Shown: one piece after another, positions 13,738 to 22,976 of the stretch
Position numbering within the stretch: position 1 is the first letter of the stretch
Layout: each line of letters begins with the position of its first letter
Source: DASPKS01 sp035628035
GTDB lineage: Bacteria; Bacteroidota; Rhodothermia; Rhodothermales; Rubricoccaceae
Direction of reading: 5' to 3'
Assembly: GCA_035628035.1 (NCBI GenBank)
Contig: DASPKS010000027.1
Span: 1 to 29,814, forward strand
DNA: 29,814 nt
Position numbers and translations under genes: made by a program
The notes under the pieces: generated by a model
The model's database searches: none
Seen by the model: only the letters and a program-made list of their open reading frames with translations
What the model was told of the DNA's origin: nothing

Positions 13738-16341
13738 ATGCATACTCGCTTCTTTTCTATTCTCGCCGGGCTTCTGATCATAGCAGAGCCTGTCGGGGCT
13801 CAGCCGTTCTTCGACGCGCCTTGGCGCGCGTTCGAGACGGACGACCGCCCGCAGGGCCACTTCGCTGTCAACCTCACCGCCGCCGACCTCAACGGCGACG
13901 GGCTCCCCGACGCCGTCGTCGCGCAGAACGTCTTCTTCCCCGGCGTCCGCGTCATGCTCAACCAGGGTGCGGGTGCGGGCGAGCCGGCCACGTTCCCGGA
14001 TGAGGGCACGTTCTACGCCCTGTCGCACGGGTCGTGGGACGTCGTAGCGCGCGACTTCGACGGCGACGGCGACCTCGACCTCGCGTCGTCGAACACGAAC
14101 CTCAACTACCAGGGCGCCACCGTGGCCTTCCTCCGAAACAACGGGGACGGCACGTTCCAGGCGCCGCAGACCTTCGCCGCCGGCGCCCCCTCCACGGGCA
14201 TCACAGCAGGGGACTTCGACGGGGACGGCGACCAAGACGTCGCCCTAGCGAACTATGGCTCCTTCGGGCAGGGCACCACCGTCTCGGTCCTCCTCAACAG
14301 CGGAGGCGGCGCGTTCGCCGCGCCCGTGTCGTACCCCGTGGGAGCGGGCCCGAACGACATCGAGGCGGGCGACCTGGATGAGGACGGCGACGTGGACCTC
14401 GCCACCGCCCACGAGAGCACGGGCGGGTTCGTGAGCGTGCTTCGCAACAATGGGAGCGGCACCTTTGGCGCCGCGACCGTCTACCAGAACCTGTTCTCCG
14501 GCACGGGGCCGCCCGAGATGGCCCTCGCCAACCCCGACGGCGACGGCGACCTCGACCTCGTCCTCGTCGGCTACTTCGACCAGAACGTGAACGAGGCCCG
14601 GCTGGTGCTCCTCCGCAACAACGGGAATGGAGCGCTCACCCCGGAGCTCGTCTCCTACGGGCACCTCTACGAAGACGTGGGCCGCGGCATCGCCGTGGCC
14701 AACCTCGACGGCGACAGCCGCGACGACGTCGTCGTGACGCAGTACTTCGAGTCCGGGCACTACGTCTTCCGCGACAACGACGCGGGCTCGCTCCTCCCGG
14801 CCCAGCGGTACGCCGGCGTCCCCAACCCCATCGGGATCGACGCCGCCGACCTCGATGGCGACGGCGATGACGACGTGCTCATGACCTCGCGGATCGAGCG
14901 GCTCCTCACGGCGCACGAGAACGTCGGCAACGGGGCCTTCCCTGAGCGGCCGATCTACGGGCGCGGGGTCACCCACAACGTCCTCGAGCTCGGCGACGTG
15001 GACGGCGACGGCGACCTCGACGGCGTGACCTCCCACGGGGGCGCCTCCTCGTCCGACATCGCGGTGTACCTCAACGACGGCACGGGCGCCTTCGTGCAGA
15101 GCCAGCGCGTGGCGGGCGCCCGCGCCTTCGCGAAGCTCCGCGACCTCGACGGCGACGGCGTCCTCGACCTCCTCTACGTCTCGGCCCCGACGGCCCCCCC
15201 GTACGACTTCTTCGTCGCGCGCGGCAACGGCAACGGCACGTTCCAGACGCCGGTCCGCTGGCCCGTCGGCGCGTGCGGCATCGCGCACCCCAACGCGTTC
15301 GACCTCGACGAGGACGGCGACCTCGACGTCGTCAACACCGAGAACGCCGGGTGCATCGGCGGGGGCGGGGGACGGCGCGTGTTCATCAGCCGCAACAACG
15401 GCGACGGCACCTTCCAGACACCGCTGGCCTTCGAGGTGGGCACGTTCCCCTACAACACCACGGCCGGCGACTTCAACGAGGACGGGCATCTGGACCTCGC
15501 GACAGCCAGCCAGGGTATCGCGGCCATCGCCTTCGGGAACGGCGACGGGACGTTCCAGCAGCCCGCGCCCTTTCTTCCGTCGGGCGAGCTCGGCGCGAAC
15601 ATCCTCACGCTCGACCTCGACAGCGACGGCCACCTCGACCTCGTCACCCTCCGCGACTACTCCCCCGACGGGTCAGCCGGCAGCGAGTCCGAGCTCGTGC
15701 TGCTCTTCGGCAACGGCACCGGGGCGTTCATCGAGCAGGCGTACCCCGAGCACCTCACGCAGGACTTCCGCGAGTGGCTCGCGAGCGGCGACGTGGACGG
15801 CGACGGCGACGTGGACCTGATGGTCGGCGGTTCTAACGACGCGCTGGTGTTCCTCCACGATGGTGGCCGCACGTTCACGTTCTCCGGCCGCTACGGGGTC
15901 GGGGAGGGAGGCGGCGCGCTCCACTATGCGGAGGTGACCGGTGACATGCACGGCGACCTCGTCGCGCTCGTCGCGCACGAGACGCCGCCCTTCGGCGGAG
16001 AGGTCGGCATCGCCGTGGTGCCCGGGCTCACCGGGATGCCGACGGGGAATGAGCCGGGTGGCGACCCGGAGTCGCCGTCGTCGTTCGCGCTCTCGGCGGT
16101 GTACCCCAACCCGTTCAACCCCCTCGCCCGGTTCACCCTCGAGGTCGATGCGCCGCAGCGCGTGACCCTCGCGCTCTACGACGCCCTCGGCCGAGAGGTG
16201 GCCACGCTCCACGACGGCCGGATGGAGGCGGGCACGCACGCGTTCGCCCTCGATGGGGGCGCGCTTCCGAGCGGGCTCTACCTCCTCCGCGCGACCGGGG
16301 AGACGGTCTCCGTCACCCGCTCCGCAGTCCTTCTCAAGTAA
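13738..16341 (+). CDS. Secreted FG-GAP/VCBS repeat protein with T9SS sorting domain
   Basis: 867 residues from ATG 13738; signal peptide 1-22 with cleavage VGA|Q. Thirteen clear calcium-binding style repeats, D-x-D/N-G-D-G-x-x-D (for example AADLNGDGLPD, RDFDGDGDLD, GDVDGDGDVD), plus one degenerate copy (GDMHGDL) fill residues about 45-755. Fourteen repeats fit two seven-bladed integrin-like propellers, with each Asp-rich loop expected to bind calcium. Interspersed FLRNNGDGTFQ-like strands are the FG-GAP part. The T9SS domain is at about 779-867 (SPSSFALSAVYPNPFNP, LYDALGREVATLHDG, ending AVLLK). Such proteins usually mediate adhesion or ligand binding; here the ligand is unknown. The next gene starts 24 bp after the stop. 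Confidence 0.93.
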   Translation: MHTRFFSILAGLLIIAEPVGAQPFFDAPWRAFETDDRPQGHFAVNLTAADLNGDGLPDAVVAQNVFFPGVRVMLNQGAGAGEPATFPDEGTFYALSHGSWDVVARDFDGDGDLDLASSNTNLNYQGATVAFLRNNGDGTFQAPQTFAAGAPSTGITAGDFDGDGDQDVALANYGSFGQGTTVSVLLNSGGGAFAAPVSYPVGAGPNDIEAGDLDEDGDVDLATAHESTGGFVSVLRNNGSGTFGAATVYQNLFSGTGPPEMALANPDGDGDLDLVLVGYFDQNVNEARLVLLRNNGNGALTPELVSYGHLYEDVGRGIAVANLDGDSRDDVVVTQYFESGHYVFRDNDAGSLLPAQRYAGVPNPIGIDAADLDGDGDDDVLMTSRIERLLTAHENVGNGAFPERPIYGRGVTHNVLELGDVDGDGDLDGVTSHGGASSSDIAVYLNDGTGAFVQSQRVAGARAFAKLRDLDGDGVLDLLYVSAPTAPPYDFFVARGNGNGTFQTPVRWPVGACGIAHPNAFDLDEDGDLDVVNTENAGCIGGGGGRRVFISRNNGDGTFQTPLAFEVGTFPYNTTAGDFNEDGHLDLATASQGIAAIAFGNGDGTFQQPAPFLPSGELGANILTLDLDSDGHLDLVTLRDYSPDGSAGSESELVLLFGNGTGAFIEQAYPEHLTQDFREWLASGDVDGDGDVDLMVGGSNDALVFLHDGGRTFTFSGRYGVGEGGGALHYAEVTGDMHGDLVALVAHETPPFGGEVGIAVVPGLTGMPTGNEPGGDPESPSSFALSAVYPNPFNPLARFTLEVDAPQRVTLALYDALGREVATLHDGRMEAGTHAFALDGGALPSGLYLLRATGETVSVTRSAVLLK

Positions 16342-16365
16342 GCCCGGTCTATCTCAGACCCGATC

Positions 16366-18519
16366 ATGTACCTCCGTATCTGCCCCTTGCTACTGCTGGC
16401 GCTCCTTCGGGCGGGCGCTCCTGCCGCACAGGCCCCCGACTTCGTCTGGGCGCGCGGCGGCCAGGCCGGCGGCTCGAACCGCGCGGCCTGGGCTCCCGAT
16501 GGATCCACGTTTGCCGTCGGCGGCGACGACGGGACCGTCAAGGTGTTCGACGGTGAGCCCCGCTTCCTTCTCCGGACGATCCCCGTCAACAGCACCAACG
16601 TGTGGGACGTGACCTACGCCCCGGACGGCACCCGCATCGCCACCACCGGCGAGGACAACGACGTCGCCGTGTGGGACGTGAACACCGGCGACGAGGTCTG
16701 GCGCGTCGACGTGGGCAACTGGGCCTACGGGATCGAGTTCTCGCCCGACGGGTCGCTCCTCACCTTCGCCTACGACGACGACGTCGAGGTTCGTAACGCC
16801 AGCACCGGCGCCCTCCTCCAGACGCTCGCGCAAGGGGCCGAGGCGATCGACGCCTCCTTCTCCCCAGATGGGCAGCGCCTTGCCACCAGCGACCGCGCCC
16901 GGAACGTGCGGATCTATCGCACCTCGGACTGGACCATCGAGCGCACGCTCACGGGAGCGCCGCACTTCCCCGAGCTGGCGTTCTCGCCGAATGGCTCGGT
17001 GCTGGCCGCTGCCGGCGGCGATCTCAACGCGTTCATCCAGCTGTGGGACCCCAACACCGGCCAGCCGCTCCGCACGCTCCCCATCGGGAGCCACATCAGT
17101 AACGCCCGCTACACCGGGTTCACGTCCGACGGGCAGTACGTCTTCGCCGGCCACGAGTACGATGGCGTGAACATCTTCAACGTGGAGACGGGCGCGCTCG
17201 TGAGCCACGTGCCCGACGTGATGTCGATCCGGCTCGCGCCGGACGGGCAGACGTTCATCGGGCAGCCCGTCGGGTGCGGGGACTGGGGGCCGCGCTGGGT
17301 CGCGTTCACGTTCCCCGAGGGGCAGCTCATCGACCCGTTCATGACGCACACGAGCACCGTGCACGGCCTCGACGTATCGAAGGGGGGCGACCTCGTCGCG
17401 ACGGGCGCGTTCTACTTCGACAGCGCCGTGCGCATCTGGGACGGCGCGACCGGCGCGCATCAGCGGGAGCTCCTCTACACCTGCAACAGCGACGGCGTCA
17501 CCGAGGTGGCCTTCTCTCCCGACGATTCGCTCGTCGCGGCCGGCGGCGGCGACTGGGACGCCGAGGTCCGCATCTGGCGCCGCTCCGACGGCGAGCTCCT
17601 CCACGAGCTCGCGTTCGGGCGCACCACCGTCGTCGACGGGATGCAGTTCTCCCCCGATGGGCAGCGCATCGCCATCGGGAGCCTTGACCCTGAGCTCGTC
17701 ATCGTCAACCTCTCCGGGATGTTCGTCGAGCACGTCGTGACGACGGGGCAGACGGCCGACCTCGCGTACTCGGCCGACGGCTCGCGCCTCGCCGTAGGGA
17801 CGTGGCTGGCTGGCATCCGCATCGTCGACACGGGGACGGGCGACATCGTCCGGACGATCTCGGGCGCCCACGGCGGCGCCGTCCGCCGCGTGGACTTCTC
17901 CGCCGACGGGACGCTGCTCGTCTCGGGCGGCGACGATGGCCTCGTGAAGGTGTGGTCCGTCGCCGACGGCTCGCTCGTCCGCACGATGACGGGGCACAGC
18001 GGGGCCGTCACGGCGCTCGACCTTTCGGACGACGACCGCTTCGTCGTCTCCGGGGGCGACACGACGATCCGCCTCTGGGACTTCGGGACGGGTGCCCTCC
18101 GCCACACCTACACCGAGGAGGCATGGGCCCCCACCGACGTGGAGTTCTTCCCGAACGGCGCTTCGTTCGCCTACACCCGCGAGGATGCGACGCTCGCCGT
18201 TGCGCACAACCCGCTCGTGGTGTCGTCCGAGGACGGCCCCGGCTCGGAGTCGCCGTCGTCGTTCGCCCTGAGCGCGGTGTACCCCAACCCGTTCAACCCG
18301 CAGGCCCGGTTCACCCTCGTCGTGGCCGAGGCCCAGCCGGTGCTCGTCGAGGTGTACGACGCGCTGGGCCGCCGCGTGGCGACGCTCCACGAGGGCCCCC
18401 TCGCGGCGGGCACCCACACATTCACCCTCGACGGGTCAGGCCTCCCCAGCGGGGCCTACTTCGTCCGCGCCACAGGGCAGGGCGTGACCGCTACCCGCAC
18501 TGCCGTCCTGCTCAAGTAA
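16366..18519 (+). CDS. Secreted 14-repeat WD40 protein with T9SS sorting domain
   Basis: 717 residues from ATG 16366; signal peptide 1-22 (PAA|Q). Residues about 33-625 contain 14 WD40-type repeats by eye. Each has a FSPDGxxLA-like strand and a later VxVWDxxTG-like strand (DVAVWDVNTG, AVRIWDGATG, TIRLWDFGTG). The third, fourth, sixth, tenth and last copies have lost the Trp-Asp pair. Fourteen repeats imply two seven-bladed propellers. WD40 proteins are usually intracellular scaffolds in eukaryotes; here the signal peptide and the C-terminal T9SS domain (about 629-717, ending AVLLK) place it outside the cell. Its sorting domain is closely similar at DNA level to that of the preceding gene. Protein or glycan binding is the likely role; the partner is unknown. 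Confidence 0.92.
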   Translation: MYLRICPLLLLALLRAGAPAAQAPDFVWARGGQAGGSNRAAWAPDGSTFAVGGDDGTVKVFDGEPRFLLRTIPVNSTNVWDVTYAPDGTRIATTGEDNDVAVWDVNTGDEVWRVDVGNWAYGIEFSPDGSLLTFAYDDDVEVRNASTGALLQTLAQGAEAIDASFSPDGQRLATSDRARNVRIYRTSDWTIERTLTGAPHFPELAFSPNGSVLAAAGGDLNAFIQLWDPNTGQPLRTLPIGSHISNARYTGFTSDGQYVFAGHEYDGVNIFNVETGALVSHVPDVMSIRLAPDGQTFIGQPVGCGDWGPRWVAFTFPEGQLIDPFMTHTSTVHGLDVSKGGDLVATGAFYFDSAVRIWDGATGAHQRELLYTCNSDGVTEVAFSPDDSLVAAGGGDWDAEVRIWRRSDGELLHELAFGRTTVVDGMQFSPDGQRIAIGSLDPELVIVNLSGMFVEHVVTTGQTADLAYSADGSRLAVGTWLAGIRIVDTGTGDIVRTISGAHGGAVRRVDFSADGTLLVSGGDDGLVKVWSVADGSLVRTMTGHSGAVTALDLSDDDRFVVSGGDTTIRLWDFGTGALRHTYTEEAWAPTDVEFFPNGASFAYTREDATLAVAHNPLVVSSEDGPGSESPSSFALSAVYPNPFNPQARFTLVVAEAQPVLVEVYDALGRRVATLHEGPLAAGTHTFTLDGSGLPSGAYFVRATGQGVTATRTAVLLK

Positions 18520-18543
18520 TCCGTTCCGACGTTCGCCACCACC

Positions 18544-20805
18544 ATGCGCACGCTGAAGCTCACCCTCCTCCTCGGCCTCTTCTCCGGTGGCCGTGCCCTC
18601 GCGCAGAACCCCGACTGGGTGTTCTACCTCCCGACCAACACGGGCATCCCCGGGGACTACGTGTACGCGGCCGCCTTCGCCCCGGATGGCCGGGTGTGGG
18701 TAGCGGCTGAGGACCCCGTCTGGGACGAGGGGGGGCTCGGCGTGTTCGACGGCGAGGCGTGGGACGTGATCAACGAGGAGGACGGCCTCCCTACCTACTA
18801 CGTCGGCGACGTGGTGATCGACGCCGATGGGACGGTGTGGGCCGGCACGCCGGCTGGCCTCGCCCGCCGCGCAGCCGGCGGCACCACGTGGGAAGTGTTC
18901 ACCCCTTCGAACTCGCCCCTCCCTGCCCTCGCCGTGAGCGACGTCGCGCTCGACGGGGAGGGGGGCGTGTGGGTGGCCACGACGAGTCAGAACATCAACC
19001 AGGGAGGGCTCGCCCACTTCGACGGGACCACGTGGGAGGTCTACACCACGTTGAACTCCGGGATCCCCGGCAACCTCATCTCGGCCGTCGCTGTGGAGCC
19101 TTCGGGCGCGGTGTGGGCCGGCGTGAAGTACGAGGGCGTCGTCCGGTTCGACGGGACCACGTGGACCCTCCACGACGAGATGGCCGACCTCGACGGCCCG
19201 CCATCCATCGTCGTCGGCGACGACGGCCGCGTGTGGGTGGGCACGAACGGCCGCGGCTTCTGGATCTGGAACGGCACGGCCTGGACCAACTACAACCGCA
19301 ACAACGCCGGGCTCCCCACCGACTTCTTCTACGCGATCGCGCTGGAGCCCGGTGGCGGCGTGGCCTGGCTCGGCACGCTCTCGAACGGGCTCGCCCGGTT
19401 CGACGGGAGCACGTTCCAGTGGCACTACCCCCCGCAGTCCCACATCTACACCGTCACCTACCGCCCCGACGGGAGCGTGTGGACCGGCGGCATCGGCGGG
19501 CTCACGCACATGACCCCGAACGGCGGGGGCGGCTACGCCATGCGGACGTACCGCGTCCACAACACGGGGCTGCCGGAGCGGTGGATCAACGCCATCGCCG
19601 CCGAGCCGGCGCCGCCGGGGCAGCCCGGCCCGATGTGGTTCGCCAGCGGCGGCGGCGGGGCCACCCGGTTCGACGGCCGTGTGTGGCGCAACTTCAACCC
19701 CTACAACATGGGGTTCGAGCCGTGGCCCTTCCCCACCGACGCTGTGGACGACCTCGCCCTCGACGCCAACGGCCACACCTGGATCGCCGCCGACGGGTTC
19801 GGCGTCGCCCGCTGGGACGGGGCGGCGTGGGCGGAGACGTACGGGGCCGCGGAGCTCGGCACCCCGTGGGCCGAGCAGGTGGCCGTCGCGACCGACGGGT
19901 CGGTGTGGGCCGGGCTCGACTTCGGCGCGAACGGCGGCGGCGTTGCGCGCATCGCGAACGGGACCGTCACCCGGTTCACTTCGGAAAACTCCCCGCTCCC
20001 GGCCGGCGACATCGCCGACGTGACGGCCGCGCCCGACGGGGCCGTGTGGATCGCCGCGGGCTCGGGCGCGGCCCGCTACGGGCCCGACGGGACGTGGACC
20101 GTCTACCGCCAGGCCGACGGGCTCCCCCACATCAACACGTGGGCCGTGGGCGTGGGGCCCGACGGGACGGCGTGGGTGGCCACCGGCGACGGCGTGGCGC
20201 GCATCGAGGGCGGCGCCGTGACGGCGGTCTACCGCGAGTCCGAGGGGCTACCCGCTGACGTCTGCCAGGCGATCACGTTCACGCCCGACGGCACGGCGTG
20301 GGCCGGGTGCTTCGACGGCCAGAACTGGCCCTACCACGGCGGCGTCGCGCGGTTCAACGGGACGACATGGACGGCGTTCACGGCGGAGAACTCGCCGCTT
20401 CCGCACGAGCAGATCTGGTCGCTCACGAGCGACCACGCGGGGAACCTGTGGATCGGGACGGCCAGCGAGGGGGTGGCGGTGTACCGTGCTGGTGGCGTGG
20501 TGACGGACGACGAGACCGGTCCGTTGCAGCCGGCCAGCCGTCCGCTAGAACTCTCGTCGCCGCGGCCGCATCCGGCGCATGGGCTCACGCGGCTCACCCT
20601 CACCCTCGCGGAGGCACAGGCCGTCGAAGTCGCGGTCTTCGACGCGCTTGGCCGCCGGGTGGCGGCGCTCCACGAGGGGCCCCTTGGTGCCGGCGATCAC
20701 GCGCTCACCGTCGAGGTTGCGGGGTTCCCGCCGGGGCTCTACGTCGTCCGCGCTGCGGCGGCGGGGGGCAGCTCCGCCGCGCGCCGCCTCGTCGTCGCGC
20801 GGTAG
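18544..20805 (+). CDS. Secreted Reg_prop-type double propeller with T9SS sorting domain
   Basis: 753 residues from ATG 18544; signal peptide 1-21 (ALA|Q). Residues about 40-655 contain 14 repeats of the two-component-regulator propeller type, each centred on a G-x-V-W-x-G/A-T/S-like strand (GTVWAGTPAGL, GRVWVGTNGRG, GNLWIGTASEG), many followed by FDGTTWxxYT. Fourteen is the number of blades in the periplasmic sensor of Bacteroides hybrid two-component systems. Here, however, there is no Y_Y_Y domain, membrane helix or kinase on the same chain. Instead the protein ends in a T9SS domain (about 668-753, VFDALGRRVAALHEG, GLYVVRAA, ending LVVAR), so it is predicted to be outside the cell. A LytS/LytTR pair follows 179 bp downstream. 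Confidence 0.9.
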   Translation: MRTLKLTLLLGLFSGGRALAQNPDWVFYLPTNTGIPGDYVYAAAFAPDGRVWVAAEDPVWDEGGLGVFDGEAWDVINEEDGLPTYYVGDVVIDADGTVWAGTPAGLARRAAGGTTWEVFTPSNSPLPALAVSDVALDGEGGVWVATTSQNINQGGLAHFDGTTWEVYTTLNSGIPGNLISAVAVEPSGAVWAGVKYEGVVRFDGTTWTLHDEMADLDGPPSIVVGDDGRVWVGTNGRGFWIWNGTAWTNYNRNNAGLPTDFFYAIALEPGGGVAWLGTLSNGLARFDGSTFQWHYPPQSHIYTVTYRPDGSVWTGGIGGLTHMTPNGGGGYAMRTYRVHNTGLPERWINAIAAEPAPPGQPGPMWFASGGGGATRFDGRVWRNFNPYNMGFEPWPFPTDAVDDLALDANGHTWIAADGFGVARWDGAAWAETYGAAELGTPWAEQVAVATDGSVWAGLDFGANGGGVARIANGTVTRFTSENSPLPAGDIADVTAAPDGAVWIAAGSGAARYGPDGTWTVYRQADGLPHINTWAVGVGPDGTAWVATGDGVARIEGGAVTAVYRESEGLPADVCQAITFTPDGTAWAGCFDGQNWPYHGGVARFNGTTWTAFTAENSPLPHEQIWSLTSDHAGNLWIGTASEGVAVYRAGGVVTDDETGPLQPASRPLELSSPRPHPAHGLTRLTLTLAEAQAVEVAVFDALGRRVAALHEGPLGAGDHALTVEVAGFPPGLYVVRAAAAGGSSAARRLVVAR

Positions 20806-20830
20806 CGGGGCCGTCCGTGCTCACGCTTGG

Positions 20831-20849
20831 GGCGGGGGGCACCCCCGCC
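20831..20849 (+). terminator. GC-rich hairpin after the Reg_prop gene
   Basis: GGCGGGGG (20831-20838) pairs perfectly with CCCCCGCC (20842-20849) around a 3-nt loop, 25 bp after the stop codon. There is no T-run, so intrinsic termination is uncertain; it may instead protect the transcript 3' end. Confidence 0.4.
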
Positions 20850-20984
20850 GCGCCGGGCGCGACGTTGGCTTCCGCCTCCGTGACCGCTCCTCCGTGATTT
20901 CGGCCGTTCATCCTGATCTCATGGCTCGTCGGTGCCGGCTGCGGTATCGTCGCCTGCACGAACCGCGCGCCGCCGGAGACATCC

Positions 20985-22100
20985 ATGAAGGCCAAGACGG
21001 ATAATCGAGCGAGCGAGGGCGTCGCGCGGCCCTCCCGCCGCGCGTACTGGACGCTGCAGGCCCTTGGCTGGGGGGCGTACGCCCTGTCGAACCACCTCAT
21101 GTTCTTCATCGTGCCGTGGCGGGGGTGGGGGCGGTTTACCGCCATCGTCCTCCTCCCGGCGCTAGCGGGATTCCTCCTCTCGCATGCCTACCGGGCGTTC
21201 ATCCGCGCGCGAGGCTGGAAGCGATGCGCGCCGTTGGCGCTCGCGCCGCGCATCATCGTAGCCAGCCTCGTGCAGGGGCTGGGACTGCTGCTGGTCCAAG
21301 AAGCAGGGCTCCTCACGCTCACCGAGAACCGCGAGACGATGAGCATCATGTGGCACATCCACGCCATGACGCTCTACTTCTTCAGCATCCCGTTCTTCGG
21401 CTGGTCCCTCATCTACTTCGCGTACCACTACGCCGCGCGGGCGCGCGAAGCCGAGGTGGCGTGGTGGCGCACGGCAGCGGAGGCGCGCGCGGCCGAGATG
21501 GACACGCTCCGCTCCCAGCTCAACCCGCACTTCCTCTTCAACGCGCTCAACAGCGTCCGCGCGCTCATCGCCGAGGAGCCCGCGCGGGCGCAGCGCGCCG
21601 TGACGAGGCTCTCGGAGATGCTCCGGTACTCGCTCCAGCGCAGCGACGTCGCCACGGTGGCGTTGCGGGCGGAGATGGAGATGGTGGAGAACTACCTCGC
21701 CCTCGAAGCGATGCGGCTGGAGGAGCGGCTCCGCTACCGCGTGGAAGCGGACCCGGCGGCGCTGGAGGCGTCCGTCCTCCCGATGCTCGTGCAGACCCTC
21801 GTTGAGAACGCCGTCAAGCACGGCGTGGCGCGGCAGCCGGGCGGCGGCGCCCTCGCCGTCGAGGCCCGCCGCCACGCCGACCGGCTCCGCGTGCGCGTCG
21901 TGAACACCGGCGCCCTCGCCGGAGCGTCCGATCCCGAGGGCGCCGGGGTGGGCCTCCGCAACGCCCGCGCGCGGCTCCGCCTGCTCTACGGGGAGGCCGC
22001 ATCGCTCATGCTCACTGATACGGGGAGGGGGGAGGTCATCGCCGAGCTGGACCTGCCCGCCCATCCCGCGCGCAACGGCCAGCTACTGAGCGCCGCATGA
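20985..22100 (+). CDS. LytS/YpdA-family sensor histidine kinase
   Basis: 371 residues from ATG 20985, with GGAG 8 nt upstream. Four membrane helices (about 24-44, 51-68, 90-110 and 126-147) make up the whole sensor; there is no extracellular domain. The His_kinase domain has the phosphoacceptor His182 in QLNPHFLFNALNS, the N-box LVENAVKHG (Asn275) and a glycine box GAGVGLRNARARL (319-331). This family autophosphorylates on that His and passes phosphate to LytTR regulators. The stop overlaps the regulator start by 4 nt (ATGA), so the two are translationally coupled. The stimulus is unknown; membrane state or a membrane partner is typical for such short sensors. It lies inside an array of propeller genes, next to a Reg_prop protein. 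Confidence 0.95.
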   Translation: MKAKTDNRASEGVARPSRRAYWTLQALGWGAYALSNHLMFFIVPWRGWGRFTAIVLLPALAGFLLSHAYRAFIRARGWKRCAPLALAPRIIVASLVQGLGLLLVQEAGLLTLTENRETMSIMWHIHAMTLYFFSIPFFGWSLIYFAYHYAARAREAEVAWWRTAAEARAAEMDTLRSQLNPHFLFNALNSVRALIAEEPARAQRAVTRLSEMLRYSLQRSDVATVALRAEMEMVENYLALEAMRLEERLRYRVEADPAALEASVLPMLVQTLVENAVKHGVARQPGGGALAVEARRHADRLRVRVVNTGALAGASDPEGAGVGLRNARARLRLLYGEAASLMLTDTGRGEVIAELDLPAHPARNGQLLSAA

Positions 22101-22798
22101 GGGCCGTGCTCGTAGACGACGAGCGGCTCGCCCGCGCCGAGCTCCGCCGGCTCCTCCGCGAGCACCCCGAGGTGGAGGTCGTCGCCGAGGCCGCCGACGC
22201 CGAGGCGGCCCGCGAGGCTCTCGAGGCGCACCACCCCGACCTCGTGTTCCTCGACGTGCAGATGCCCGGCGAGAGCGGGTTCGAGCTGCTCGCCTCGCTG
22301 GAGGCGGCCCCCGCCGTCATCTTCACCACGGCCCACGACGCCTACGCCCTTCGCGCCTTCGAGGTGAACGCGCTCGACTACCTCCTCAAGCCCATCGAGC
22401 CGCGGCGGCTGGCAGCGGCGCTGGAGCGCGTGCGTGCGGCGCCGCCCGGCGGGCGCGGCGTGCTCACCGAGGCCGACCGGGTGTTCGTCAAAGACGGCGA
22501 GCGGTACTGGTTCGTCCGGCTCGGCGACGTGCGCCTGTTCGAGTCGGAGGGGAACTACACCCGGCTCTACTTCGGGCACGAGCGGCCCCTCGTGGCGCGC
22601 TCGCTGAGTGTGCTCGAAGCGCGGCTCGACCCGGCCGTGTTCTTCCGCGCGAGCCGCCGGCACCTCCTCAACCTGCGGTGGGTGCGGGGGCTGCGGCCCT
22701 GGGGGGCCGGGGGGCTCCTCGTGCAGATCGAAGGCGGCCCCGAAGTCCAGATGTCGCGGCGGCAGGCCCGGCTGTTCCGCGAGCGTCGGGGCCTGTAG
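22097..22798 (+). CDS. LytTR-family response regulator
   Basis: 233 residues. The receiver domain (1-115) has Asp7/Asp8, the phosphorylation site Asp53 (FLDVQMPG), Thr77/Thr78 and Lys98 (YLLKPIEP), so it is complete. The C-terminal LytTR DNA-binding domain (about 125-233) is recognised by FVKDGERYWFVRLGDVRLFES, EGNYTRLYF, RSLSVLEARL and FFRASRRHLLNL. LytTR proteins bind pairs of short direct repeats upstream of target promoters, often of envelope or secreted-protein genes. The overlapping start with the kinase gene and the strong terminator shortly after its stop suggest a two-gene unit. The flanking propeller genes are the obvious candidate targets, but I found no convincing direct-repeat site by eye. 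Confidence 0.95.
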   Translation: MRAVLVDDERLARAELRRLLREHPEVEVVAEAADAEAAREALEAHHPDLVFLDVQMPGESGFELLASLEAAPAVIFTTAHDAYALRAFEVNALDYLLKPIEPRRLAAALERVRAAPPGGRGVLTEADRVFVKDGERYWFVRLGDVRLFESEGNYTRLYFGHERPLVARSLSVLEARLDPAVFFRASRRHLLNLRWVRGLRPWGAGGLLVQIEGGPEVQMSRRQARLFRERRGL

Positions 22799-22818
22799 CG
22801 GCCGCTCATCACGGCGCT

Positions 22819-22869
22819 CGGCCGCCGGTCCTATTCTCGTTGACGAGGGGACCATCGCGGCCGTTTTTT
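22819..22869 (+). terminator. Intrinsic terminator after the LytTR gene
   Basis: CGGCCG (22819-22824) pairs with CGGCCG (22858-22863) and GGTCC (22827-22831) with GGACC (22849-22853). An inner CTCG-TTGA-CGAG hairpin (22836-22847) closes the top. Six T residues follow directly (22864-22869). This is the best rho-independent terminator in the window. Confidence 0.75.
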
Positions 22870-22976
22870 CTGTTGGGGGATAGACCGGCGGGGCGCGTGC
22901 CCGGCTGGCTATCCCCTTCGTCTGCGCCGCCCACAGCGGCAGACCCCCTCCTTCTTCGAGCCCACGCCCACCACCG

